This document shows positions 1-7,630 of a stretch of DNA of 64,000 nt, piece after piece. Below the pieces are notes generated by a model, which made no database searches, was not told where the DNA came from, and worked only from the letters and a program-made list of their open reading frames with translations. Numbering within the stretch: the first letter of the stretch is position 1; each line of letters begins with the position of its first letter. Origin of the DNA: Kordiimonas marina (lineage in GTDB: Bacteria; Pseudomonadota; Alphaproteobacteria; Sphingomonadales; Kordiimonadaceae). The stretch covers positions 186,001 to 250,000 of the forward strand of contig NZ_JAINDF010000006.1 of NCBI RefSeq assembly GCF_023006325.1, written 5' to 3'. Position numbers and translations under genes: made by a program.

Positions 1-286
1 CCCGTTCAACCTCGTACGGGGCGATAGTGCCGCCATCACCCATGTCGTTGAGATCAGCGGCGGCGACAGGCCCGGCCTTGTTGCCCGTATCAGCGAGGTG
101 TTGATGGAGTATGGCGCCAACATCGTGCGGATGAGCAGCAAGCGTATCCCCAGCAAGGACGGGTTCGACTATCGCACCCGCTTCGCCATCAGCGCAGGGC
201 CGGAGCGGTTCGAACAGTTGGAGTCGGCACTTTACAATACCGCAGGCAGTTTGCGCCTCGACTGCAAGGTCGAAGCGCCAAACTGA
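1..286 (+). CDS. ACT-domain regulatory protein (GcvR-like), 3' part only
   Basis: The frame is open from base 2 with no start inside the window, so only the C-terminal 94 residues are present. They form an ACT-like regulatory domain: a strand reading THVVEISGGDRPGLVARISE, then a helix and the phrase YGANIVRMSSKR. The DRPGLVARI turn is the typical ACT ligand-binding loop. Tandem ACT proteins of the GcvR family act as amino-acid-responsive regulators, and this would be the second ACT copy. The specific function is an inference from the fold. The gene ends 24 bases before the convergent MlaC-type gene, and I see no clear terminator between them. Confidence 0.7.
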   Translation, partial: PFNLVRGDSAAITHVVEISGGDRPGLVARISEVLMEYGANIVRMSSKRIPSKDGFDYRTRFAISAGPERFEQLESALYNTAGSLRLDCKVEAPN

Positions 287-310
287 TGCGCTAGGGAAGG
301 CGGGGTAGCT

Positions 311-949
311 TCAGGACGCGTGGGCGACGTTGGCGCCCGTGGTCATGGTGCTCTGGGTCTTGAGCCAGGCGACAAGGCCGTCAAACCCGACGTCCTTGAT
401 CTTGGCGGAGAAAACATCCCGGTTGGTGATCAGAAGGTTGATGCCTTCGAATTCCAGATTGACGATCTGGAATTTGCCGTCCTTCTTGCGTACGCGCCAA
501 TCTGCGAGGATGGGTTCCCCCTGGTCGCGGGCAACCTGAGTGCGCACGAACAGGTGACCATGTCGGCCGGAGGCCGGCTTGGTGCCGGTCACCTCAAGCG
601 ACCGGAAGCCGATCTGGGTCATGCGCTTGTCAAACTCCGACACGATATAGTCGGTCATCGCGGCCATATAGGCGGCGCGCTGGGCCGGGGTCGCCGTGCG
701 GTAATGGCGGCCGAGCATCCCCTTGGCAAGCAGGTCGATATCGGTTGCGTTCTCGAACAGCTTACGGAAAGCCTCATAGCGTTCCTTGCTGTTCATTTTG
801 CTGTCGCTCCAGACGGCGATCACGTCCTTGGACAGGTTCTGGATGAATTCGATGGCCCCACGGGGGTCGTCGACCGCTGTCTGCCCCTGCGCTGCAGCAG
901 GCAACGCGGGGACAAAAAGCAGGATCATAAGGGCGAAAAGGCGTTTCAT
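311..949 (-). CDS. MlaC/Ttg2D-type periplasmic phospholipid-binding protein
   Basis: This is a 212-residue protein with a cleavable signal peptide (residues 1-20, ending ALPAAA before Gln). The mature part matches the MlaC/Ttg2 family: about 180 residues, with the early phrase FIQNLSKDVIAVW, the middle RHYRTATPAQRAAYMAAMTDYI, and a C-terminal half ending in a DWRVRKKDG...IVNLEFEGINLLITNRDVF segment. MlaC shuttles phospholipids through the periplasm between the outer-membrane MlaA and the inner-membrane MlaFEDB ABC transporter. None of those partners lies in the window, so this may be a separately located mlaC or a paralogue such as the hopanoid-associated homologue. Confidence 0.85.
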   Translation of the reverse strand: MKRLFALMILLFVPALPAAAQGQTAVDDPRGAIEFIQNLSKDVIAVWSDSKMNSKERYEAFRKLFENATDIDLLAKGMLGRHYRTATPAQRAAYMAAMTDYIVSEFDKRMTQIGFRSLEVTGTKPASGRHGHLFVRTQVARDQGEPILADWRVRKKDGKFQIVNLEFEGINLLITNRDVFSAKIKDVGFDGLVAWLKTQSTMTTGANVAHAS

Positions 950-1008
950 TTTATAGTGTCCTCACTGTCAGCCTTTTTAGTAGCCTTGCGGTATCTGTCA
1001 GGCACCGA

Positions 1009-1431
1009 TTACTCGGCAGTTGCCTGGCGCAGATAGGCGATCAGGTTTTTACGTTCCTGAGCGCTCTTGAGACCGGCAAACGGCATCTTGTTGCCCGGCA
1101 GGAAAGCCTGCGGCTTGGTCAGCCACTTGTCCAGCTTGGCTTCGGTCCAGACAAAGTCCGCATCCTGAAGGGCTTTCGAATATTTATACCCCTCTGATGT
1201 ACCAACCTTCCGGCCAAACAGGCCGTTCAGGTTCGGGCCAATCCGGTGGCGTTGGGCACCGGACAGATTATGACATGCCTTGCAGCGGTTGAAAACACGT
1301 TCACCTACCTTGGCGTCACCTGCGGATGAGAAAGACGTATCGCTTACGCTGTCTTCCGCATGGGCGGTAACGGTCAGGTTTGCCAGGGCAAGGCCAGCGC
1401 CCAGGCTTAGGGTTAGGATCGATTTAATCAT
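1009..1431 (-). CDS. Class I c-type cytochrome, exported
   Basis: I placed the start at the ATG at 1431, not the upstream ATG at 1494, because it follows an AAGAGGAAAGAG ribosome site and begins directly with a Sec signal peptide (MIKSILTLSLG...TVTAHA). The 140-residue product has a single heme-attachment motif CKACH at residues 50-54, a GPNLNGLFGRKVG segment, and a distal Met ligand in GNKMPFAGL (Met116). This is the arrangement of mitochondrial-like cytochrome c/c550 proteins that carry electrons in the periplasm. No oxidase or dehydrogenase is adjacent, so the redox partner is unknown. Confidence 0.85.
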   Translation of the reverse strand: MIKSILTLSLGAGLALANLTVTAHAEDSVSDTSFSSAGDAKVGERVFNRCKACHNLSGAQRHRIGPNLNGLFGRKVGTSEGYKYSKALQDADFVWTEAKLDKWLTKPQAFLPGNKMPFAGLKSAQERKNLIAYLRQATAE

Positions 1432-1548
1432 TCGTCTCTTTCCTCTTGATACAATGAGGCGGGGTAAAAAACCCCGCCGCATAATGGCTTGCAAAACTTA
1501 ATCGGAAATGAACAGCGATCAAGTGGTCTGCGTCATTCTGTCTGGCGG

Positions 1549-3105
1549 CTAGCCACCATGAAAAGGTTTAATTTCGCCAGATTTAAGGCGCGCCAGATAA
1601 CTGTCCAGCATCCCTTTGACTTCCTTGCGCATCACGAAGACACCGATCAGGTTCGGGAAGCCGAGCGCGAGCAGCGCAGCGTCCGCAAAGTCCATCACGG
1701 CAGTGAGCTGCATCATGGACCCCAGAATCACCGCCAGGAGATAGCACGCCTTATAGATGGTCGCGGAATGTTTCGCGTTACCGCCGGTCAGATAATCAAG
1801 CGCACGCTCACCGTAATAATAGTAGGTGATCGTGGTCGAGAAGGCGAACAGCGGAACAGCGACCGTCAGCACATAGCGGAAGCCGTTGAAGAAGGTGTCG
1901 AAGGCATAGGACGTCATGGCAATACCGTCACCGGTGTTGGCATTATTGGCGCCCGTGAGGATGATCACGAGGGCGGTCATGGTGCAGATGACGACCGTAT
2001 CGACGAACGGCTCGATGAGGGCAACGAGGCCTTCAGCGACAGGTTCCTTGGTCTTGGCGGCAGCGTGAGCGATCGAGGCAGTGCCGAGGCCCGCTTCGTT
2101 CGAGAAGGCAGCGCGCCTGATACCCATGATCAGCACGCCAACGAAGCCACCAGTCACGCCTTCGCCCGTGAAGGCGCCGTGAATGATCTCACCAAAGGCA
2201 GCAGGCACATGGCCGATATTGGCGAAGATGATGGCGAGCGCGGCGATGACATAAATCGCGGCCATGAACGGCACCAGGATTTCGGTCACATGGGTGATAC
2301 CGCGGATACCGCCGATAACGACGAGCGACAAGAGGCCCGAATAGATGATGCCGAAGATCCACGCCTTGCCGACGAAGAAGCTGGTCGGTCCGCCGGTCAG
2401 TTCGACGGCGATGGCCGTCAGCTGTGCAGTCGACTGGTTGACCTGGAACATGTTGCCGGCGCCAAAGGCACCGCCAATGCAGATCAGGGCGAAGATGATC
2501 GAAAGCACCTTGCCGAAATTCGGCCAGCCGCGGGCGGCAAAGCCTTTGGACAGATATTTCATCGGGCCGCCGGAGACGACGCCCTGTTCGTTGATGTCGC
2601 GGTACTTATGGCCGAGCGTCACTTCCGAGAATTTACTGGTCATACCCAGAAGGCCGGTCATGACCATCCAGAAGGTCGCACCAGGACCACCGATGCCGAT
2701 GGCAAGCGCCACACCGGCGATGTTGCCGAGGCCGACAGTCGCGGACAAGGCCGCAGTCAGCGCCTGGAAGTGGGTGACTTCGCCCGGGTCTTCCGGGTTG
2801 TCATACTTGCCGGAGACAATACGGATGGCCTGCCCAAAACCCCGCAGGTTGATGAATCGCATATAGACGGTGAAGAACATGGCACCTGAGAAGAGCCACA
2901 GGACGATAACCGGGATACCCGGGGCGCCTTTGACCAGCCAGTCAAGCGGTATCGGGTAGAAGAGTACCTTTGAGATAGCGTCTGTGATTGGCGCTACCAC
3001 ACTGTTTACTGCGTTTTCGATGGACTGCTTTGCACCGTCTGACGCGCTGGCTGTCTGGCTCAAAAGCACAGCCGCAGCGACGAACGACATAATTCGTCTA
3101 ATCAT
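1549..3105 (-). CDS. Sodium:alanine/glycine symporter (AGCS family)
   Basis: This 518-residue polytopic protein starts with a signal-like segment (residues 1-22) followed by about ten or eleven membrane helices. Family hallmarks include LRGFGQAIRIVSGKYD, the ATVGLGNIAGVALAIGIGGPGA stretch that forms the Na+/substrate site, and GIRRAAFSNEAGLGTASIAHAAAKT, the classic AGCS signature. The family couples Na+ influx to uptake of Ala, Gly or related small amino acids. The gene is monocistronic, with about 250 bases upstream that contain no other gene. Substrate specificity cannot be read from the sequence. Confidence 0.92.
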   Translation of the reverse strand: MIRRIMSFVAAAVLLSQTASASDGAKQSIENAVNSVVAPITDAISKVLFYPIPLDWLVKGAPGIPVIVLWLFSGAMFFTVYMRFINLRGFGQAIRIVSGKYDNPEDPGEVTHFQALTAALSATVGLGNIAGVALAIGIGGPGATFWMVMTGLLGMTSKFSEVTLGHKYRDINEQGVVSGGPMKYLSKGFAARGWPNFGKVLSIIFALICIGGAFGAGNMFQVNQSTAQLTAIAVELTGGPTSFFVGKAWIFGIIYSGLLSLVVIGGIRGITHVTEILVPFMAAIYVIAALAIIFANIGHVPAAFGEIIHGAFTGEGVTGGFVGVLIMGIRRAAFSNEAGLGTASIAHAAAKTKEPVAEGLVALIEPFVDTVVICTMTALVIILTGANNANTGDGIAMTSYAFDTFFNGFRYVLTVAVPLFAFSTTITYYYYGERALDYLTGGNAKHSATIYKACYLLAVILGSMMQLTAVMDFADAALLALGFPNLIGVFVMRKEVKGMLDSYLARLKSGEIKPFHGG

Positions 3106-3356
3106 AACCTGTTGATTCCCCTCGCATGGACCCCACTATTTTTTATAGTTCCCATGCATTTAGTTCTTGGGACGGACCCTCCGCCCGGTTAAAATTGGGG
3201 CCATGCTAGCGGCTAACGGCTGAGGGCTCAACGGAAAGATACTCAAATATTTGGGATCAGATCTGGCGGTGGCCTTGGGTGTGCAGTTCTTTAACGGGCA
3301 ATTAACCTGTTTGCCATAGCGTGCCGAGTTGGAACAATTAATACGGGATCAGGGCT

Positions 3357-4487
3357 TTGTCTGACAGCAATACGCTTTCCAGTGCCGACGTTGCGAAACT
3401 CCTGCAGGACCCCAATGTCGAAAACCGGGCCGATGCCGCGTCGAAAGTCGCCGCTACCTTTGGGGGCCATGACCTTACGGAAAGCGAACGCAAGATCGCT
3501 GAGGACATTTTCCGTTTCATGCTCAAGGACGCCGCGGTCCGTGTGCGGCAGGCCTTGTCGGAAAGTCTGAAAGACAACCCCGATGTCCCGAAGGATGTGG
3601 CAACGTCGCTTGCGCAGGACGTCGATGAAGTCGCGATTCCGATCATTGAAAGCTCTTCGGTTCTGTCGGACGCGGACCTGATCAATATCGTCCGGACGCG
3701 GGATGCTGAAGTGCAGAAGGCGGTCGCCAAGCGCGCCGACGTCTCGGAAGACGTGGCGGATGCGCTTGCCGACAGCAGTGACGAAGAAGTGATCGCCACG
3801 CTTGTCAGCAATGAGAACGCGAAGATCAATGAAAGCACCTTCGGCAAGGTGCTGGATAAGTTCGCGGACAGCGACCTGGTGAAAGTGCCGATGGCGATGC
3901 GCGGCGAGCTGCCGATCGGCGTGGCTGAGCGGCTGGTGACGCTGGTATCCGAACAGCTGCGCGACCATATCATGACCCACCATGAAATCTCGCCGACGAT
4001 GGCGAGCGACCTGTTGATGGAAAGCCGGGAGAAGGCGACCGTTTCGCTTCTCGAAGGCGGCAAACAGCAGGCGACAGTCATGGAGCTTGTTGACCAGCTT
4101 TATGACAATGGCCGCCTGACGCCGACCCTGATGCTCCGGGCTCTCTGCATGGGTGACACCACCTTCTTCGAAACCGCGCTCGCCAAGCGGGTCGGTATTC
4201 CGGTCATCAACGCCTACAAGCTGGTGCATGACAAGGGCGACATGGGGCTGACGCGTCTGTTTGATGCCGCCAAGATGCCGCCGCAGTTCCTGGCAGTTGC
4301 CCGTGCAGCCCTTGATGTTGCCGAAGAAGCGGTCAAAACCGGTGGCGATGACCGTGAACTGCTGCGCCAGCTGATTATCGAGCGCGTGCTGACCGCGACC
4401 GAAGACGATATCGATACCGAAAACCTCGATTATCTGATCGGCAAGCTGCAGAAGGTCGACCAGAAGGACGCGGGCGCATCCGCCTGA
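3357..4487 (+). CDS. DUF2336 domain protein, TTG start
   Basis: This 376-residue protein appears to be cytoplasmic, with no signal peptide or membrane helix. It is rich in short helical repeats resembling HEAT-like units, such as DVPKDVATSLAQDVDEVAIPIIESS and the later VSEDVADALADSSDEEVIATLVSN. This is the layout of the alphaproteobacterial DUF2336 family, whose function is unsettled. The start is TTG at 3357, preceded by an AGGG-type ribosome site at 3351-3354; there is no suitable ATG nearby. The gene is single and is followed by a strong terminator. Its role is unknown; regulatory scaffolding is only a guess. Confidence 0.8.
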   Translation: MSDSNTLSSADVAKLLQDPNVENRADAASKVAATFGGHDLTESERKIAEDIFRFMLKDAAVRVRQALSESLKDNPDVPKDVATSLAQDVDEVAIPIIESSSVLSDADLINIVRTRDAEVQKAVAKRADVSEDVADALADSSDEEVIATLVSNENAKINESTFGKVLDKFADSDLVKVPMAMRGELPIGVAERLVTLVSEQLRDHIMTHHEISPTMASDLLMESREKATVSLLEGGKQQATVMELVDQLYDNGRLTPTLMLRALCMGDTTFFETALAKRVGIPVINAYKLVHDKGDMGLTRLFDAAKMPPQFLAVARAALDVAEEAVKTGGDDRELLRQLIIERVLTATEDDIDTENLDYLIGKLQKVDQKDAGASA

Positions 4488-4507
4488 TAATCCGGTCTAT
4501 GGAATAG

Positions 4508-4541
4508 AAAAGGGCGCCTGTTTGGGCGCCCTTTCTTTTTA
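4508..4541 (+). terminator. Intrinsic terminator after the DUF2336 gene
   Basis: A GC-rich hairpin has the arms AAAGGGCGCC and GGCGCCCTTT separated by six bases (TGTTTG) and is followed by CTTTTTATTT. The A-rich left flank would also make it work for the convergent TRAP operon read from the other strand. Confidence 0.9.
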
Positions 4542-4559
4542 TTTATCAATGTTTTGTCG

Positions 4560-5930
4560 CTATTTCCCGAGAAACCGTGGCAGCCACAGGGCCAGGTCCG
4601 GCCAGATCAGCAGGGTGACAAGCCCCAGAAGCTGCAGCGCCACGAACGGCACGATCCCGCGGTAGATGTCCCCAAGCTTCACTTCCTTGGGGGCGGAGCC
4701 TTTCATATAGAAAAGCGCGAAGCCGAAGGGCGGTGTCAGGAAGCTGGTTTGCAGGTTCACCGCCATCAGCATAGCGAACCACACTACCGTGGTGCTTTGA
4801 TCCGGCAGATGGGCACCGAAGTCGAGCTTGGTGATGATCGGCGCGAATACCGGCAGGATGATGAGGGTGATCTCGATCCAGTCGAAAAAGAATCCGAGGA
4901 TGAAGACCGCGATCATCAGGACAGTCAGGACAGCCCAAGGGCCTGTGCCGGTGGCTTCCATCACCTGGAGGATCGTGTCATTGCCGCCCAGAAGCGCGAA
5001 GACGTAGGAGAAGGCGGTCGCGCCCACGAACAGGCCGAACAGCATCCCGGTCGTCAGCGCCGACTTTTCCACCACATCCTTGAGCGTGGCAAACGTGAGC
5101 TTGCCGTGAAGGGCCGCGAGAATGACAGCGCCCAAGGCCCCAACGCCACTGGCTTCCGTAGGCGTGGCGAAGCCGCCGAAGATGGAGCCCAGCACCACGA
5201 AAATGAGGAGCGCGGGCGGCACGAAACTGCGGATGATCCGCATGACGGTAAGCTGCCCTTTGGCTTCTTCCGCCCCGAGTGGCGGCGCAAGCGACGGCTT
5301 GGTCCAGGTGCGGATGAGGATATAGAGCATATAAAGCGCGGCGAGCATCAGGCTTGGCCCAATGGCGGCGGTGAACAGCCCGCCCGCGGAGGTTTGCAGC
5401 AGGTCCGCCATCACGACAAGCATGATCGACGGCGGCAGCAGGATGCCGAGCGTGCCCGAGGCCGCGATCGTCCCGGTCGCCAGCGCCTTGTCATAGCCGC
5501 GGTCGAGCATGACCGGCAGCGCCAGCAGCGTCATCATCACCACGCTGGCACCGATGATGCCGGTGGTGGCGGCGAGGATAACCCCAAGGATGGTGACCGA
5601 AAGCGCTAGCCCGCCGGGCACGCGCCGGGTGAGCAGTTGAAGCGTATTCAGAAGGTCCCGCGCCACGCCGCTGCGTTCCAGCATTGTCCCCATGAAAATG
5701 AACATGGGGATGGCGACAAGTACCAGCTTGCTGACCACACTGCCGAAGATACGGCTGACCACCAGGAAGAAACTGTGCGGGTTTTCAAGGCCGATCCCAA
5801 CCGCGAGCAGCCAGAAGGCGAGCCCGACACCGCCGAGCACGAATGCGACCGGGTAGCCCGAAAACAGAAGCGGGATCAGCACCAGGAACATCAGGAAGGG
5901 CAGGTAGGTGATGAAAAAGTCCATGGTCAT
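4560..5930 (-). CDS. dctM: TRAP transporter large permease (DctM/SiaM family)
   Basis: This 456-residue membrane protein of about twelve hydrophobic segments has the DctM landmarks: FSGYPVAFVLGGVGL near the N-terminus, PMFIFMGTMLERSGVA, a GTLGILLPPSIMLVVMA hairpin motif, and the late QTSFLTPPFGFALFYMKG. It is the Na+-coupled transport subunit of a tripartite ATP-independent periplasmic transporter. It is the last gene of a dctP-dctQ-dctM operon: its ATG overlaps the dctQ stop by one base (TGATG), implying translational coupling. The substrate is probably an organic acid, but the sequence does not identify it. Confidence 0.93.
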   Translation of the reverse strand: MTMDFFITYLPFLMFLVLIPLLFSGYPVAFVLGGVGLAFWLLAVGIGLENPHSFFLVVSRIFGSVVSKLVLVAIPMFIFMGTMLERSGVARDLLNTLQLLTRRVPGGLALSVTILGVILAATTGIIGASVVMMTLLALPVMLDRGYDKALATGTIAASGTLGILLPPSIMLVVMADLLQTSAGGLFTAAIGPSLMLAALYMLYILIRTWTKPSLAPPLGAEEAKGQLTVMRIIRSFVPPALLIFVVLGSIFGGFATPTEASGVGALGAVILAALHGKLTFATLKDVVEKSALTTGMLFGLFVGATAFSYVFALLGGNDTILQVMEATGTGPWAVLTVLMIAVFILGFFFDWIEITLIILPVFAPIITKLDFGAHLPDQSTTVVWFAMLMAVNLQTSFLTPPFGFALFYMKGSAPKEVKLGDIYRGIVPFVALQLLGLVTLLIWPDLALWLPRFLGK

Positions 5931-6493
5931 CAGCTTGCCCCTTCCATTTCATGGTGGACGGAGAAGGGCGTCTGCTTCCCAAGCTCATCGCCCCCGAACA
6001 GGAAGACGATGGCATTCAGCGCACGGGCGATCCCCGCAATGCCGAGGATGGCGAAGCCGAAGACGATGGCGCCCTTAATGATCCAGCGGTCCGGCAGCCC
6101 GGTTGCTGACGCCGAGGACTCGTTAAAGGCATAGCTGAAGCTGGTGTAATCGACGCCGAAATGCAGGATGGCGATCACGTAAGGGATCAGGAGCATGAGG
6201 CAGCCGAGAAGCTCGATCCAGGCCTGCGTGCGGGCGGAGAAGCGCTCGCTGATCAGTTCGATCCGCACATGCGCGCCTTTGGTATAAGCCCAGCCGAGGC
6301 ACAGGAGGAACAGGCCGCCGTGCAGGTGCCACTCCAGCTCCTGCAGTTTGGTGGAGCCGATCACGAACCAGTGCCTCAGGGTCACGTCGGTAATGATGAC
6401 GAGCATGAGCGCGACGATAAGCCAGGCGCCGAGGCGGCCGATGAAACTGCTCAGGCGTTCGAACGCCCGCGCGGCATTGAGGAGGGACTGCAT
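5930..6493 (-). CDS. dctQ: TRAP transporter small permease (DctQ family)
   Basis: This 187-residue protein has four membrane spans. The first (LGAWLIVALMLVIITDVTLRHW) and the following GSTKLQELEWHLHGGLFLLCLGWAYTKGAHVRIELI carry the DctQ signature, in which a conserved EL(E)W pair precedes the second span. DctQ pairs with DctM and supports docking of the binding protein. The gene sits between dctP (5 bases upstream) and dctM (1-base overlap), so the three are clearly one transcript. The length is typical of the family. Confidence 0.9.
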   Translation of the reverse strand: MQSLLNAARAFERLSSFIGRLGAWLIVALMLVIITDVTLRHWFVIGSTKLQELEWHLHGGLFLLCLGWAYTKGAHVRIELISERFSARTQAWIELLGCLMLLIPYVIAILHFGVDYTSFSYAFNESSASATGLPDRWIIKGAIVFGFAILGIAGIARALNAIVFLFGGDELGKQTPFSVHHEMEGAS

Positions 6494-6498
6494 GGGGC

Positions 6499-7572
6499 CT
6501 ACTCCTTCAGATAGCCGCGTTCGGACCAGGTCTTGTAATCCTTGCGGAAGGCCTGGAGCGACGTCCAGGCCTTGGCGAAGGTCGGGTCCTTCTTCGCCAT
6601 GTCAGCGGCAACCTTGTCCCAGGCCTTGTGGAGGCCGTCGAGGATTTCCGGCGGCCAGGTATGGATATGCACGCCTTTGGCCTCAAGCCGCTTCAAGGCT
6701 GCGACCTGCTTGGCCTCACCTTCCGAAATGCCATAGCGGATGTTGGAGGAACAGGCGGTCTCAATCTGCGCCTTCTGGACGTCGGTCAGCTTGTTCCATG
6801 CTTGTAGGTTGATCATCAGGTCAAAGAAGGTCGACTGCTGGTGCCAGCCGGGGAAATAATAATGCTTGGCCACTTCATAGAGGCCGAGCTTCTCGTCGAT
6901 GGCGGGCATGGAATATTCGGTGGCATCAATGGTACCCAGCTCAAGCGCCTGATAGATTTCCCCACCGGCAATGAGCTGCGGCGCGGCGCCGACTTCTTCC
7001 ATCACTTTGGCGCCAAGGCCGAAGAAGCGGATCTTCAGGCCCTTGAAGTCATCAAGTGACTTGATCTCTTTCTTGAACCAGCCTGAGGCCTCCGGCGGTT
7101 CGAGGCCGCACATGATGCTGTGGATATTGTGCTTGTGGTAGATTTTCTCGAACATCTCCTTGCCGCCGCCATAGTCGAACCAGGCGAGATATTCACGCGC
7201 GGGCGGCCCGAAGGGCACCGAGGCGAACAGTTGGAGCGCGGGTTCTTTCCCGGCCCAATAGCCGGGGGTGGACCAGCCTGCTTCCACGGCACCGTAGCTG
7301 ACGGCATCGAAGGTCTCGAACGGTGGGGCCAAGACGCCGGGCTCATAAAGCTTCAGGTTCACCTTGCCGTCCGAGATAGTGCGGACGGTGTCAGACAGCC
7401 TTTTGGCCAGCGTGCCGATCAGGAACAGGTTGGAAGGGTAGGTGGTGGTCATCCGCCAATTGACGACCGGCGTGGTGCCAGCGGCTGGTGCTTCAGCCTT
7501 CTTTTCCTTGGCCGGGCCACAGCCGGACAGAAGCGACAGCATAACCGCTGCGGCAAGTGCGCGTTTTTTCAT
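6499..7572 (-). CDS. dctP: TRAP substrate-binding lipoprotein (DctP family)
   Basis: This is a 357-residue DctP-type solute receptor. It begins with a lipoprotein signal peptide ending LLSGC (Cys18), so it is probably anchored to the outer face of the inner membrane, whereas many DctP proteins are freely periplasmic. Landmarks include WRMTTTYPSNLFLIGTLAKR, GLKIRFFGLGAKVMEEVGAAPQLIAGGEIYQALELGTIDATEY and a C-terminal helix bundle. The GLKIR...ALELGTIDATE region holds the Arg that usually pairs with a ligand carboxylate. It resembles the subgroup annotated for 2-oxo or mannitol-like acids, but specificity is uncertain. First gene of the operon. Confidence 0.9.
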   Translation of the reverse strand: MKKRALAAAVMLSLLSGCGPAKEKKAEAPAAGTTPVVNWRMTTTYPSNLFLIGTLAKRLSDTVRTISDGKVNLKLYEPGVLAPPFETFDAVSYGAVEAGWSTPGYWAGKEPALQLFASVPFGPPAREYLAWFDYGGGKEMFEKIYHKHNIHSIMCGLEPPEASGWFKKEIKSLDDFKGLKIRFFGLGAKVMEEVGAAPQLIAGGEIYQALELGTIDATEYSMPAIDEKLGLYEVAKHYYFPGWHQQSTFFDLMINLQAWNKLTDVQKAQIETACSSNIRYGISEGEAKQVAALKRLEAKGVHIHTWPPEILDGLHKAWDKVAADMAKKDPTFAKAWTSLQAFRKDYKTWSERGYLKE

Positions 7573-7630
7573 ACCTTCCCCCTTTTAGGCCCCTCCCATA
7601 GGGCCGTGTGCCGGTTTGCCCGGCACTTGA

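Noticed and set aside
320-1036. Long plus-strand open frame opposite the MlaC-type gene
   Set aside because: Its translation has no recognisable domain and is rich in Gly, Asp and His, as expected for an antisense shadow; the minus-strand gene has a signal peptide and clear family motifs.
1489-2889. 466-residue plus-strand frame opposite the AGCS symporter
   Set aside because: Extremely rich in Asp, Arg, His and Glu with no structural pattern, and fully covered by a certain minus-strand gene.
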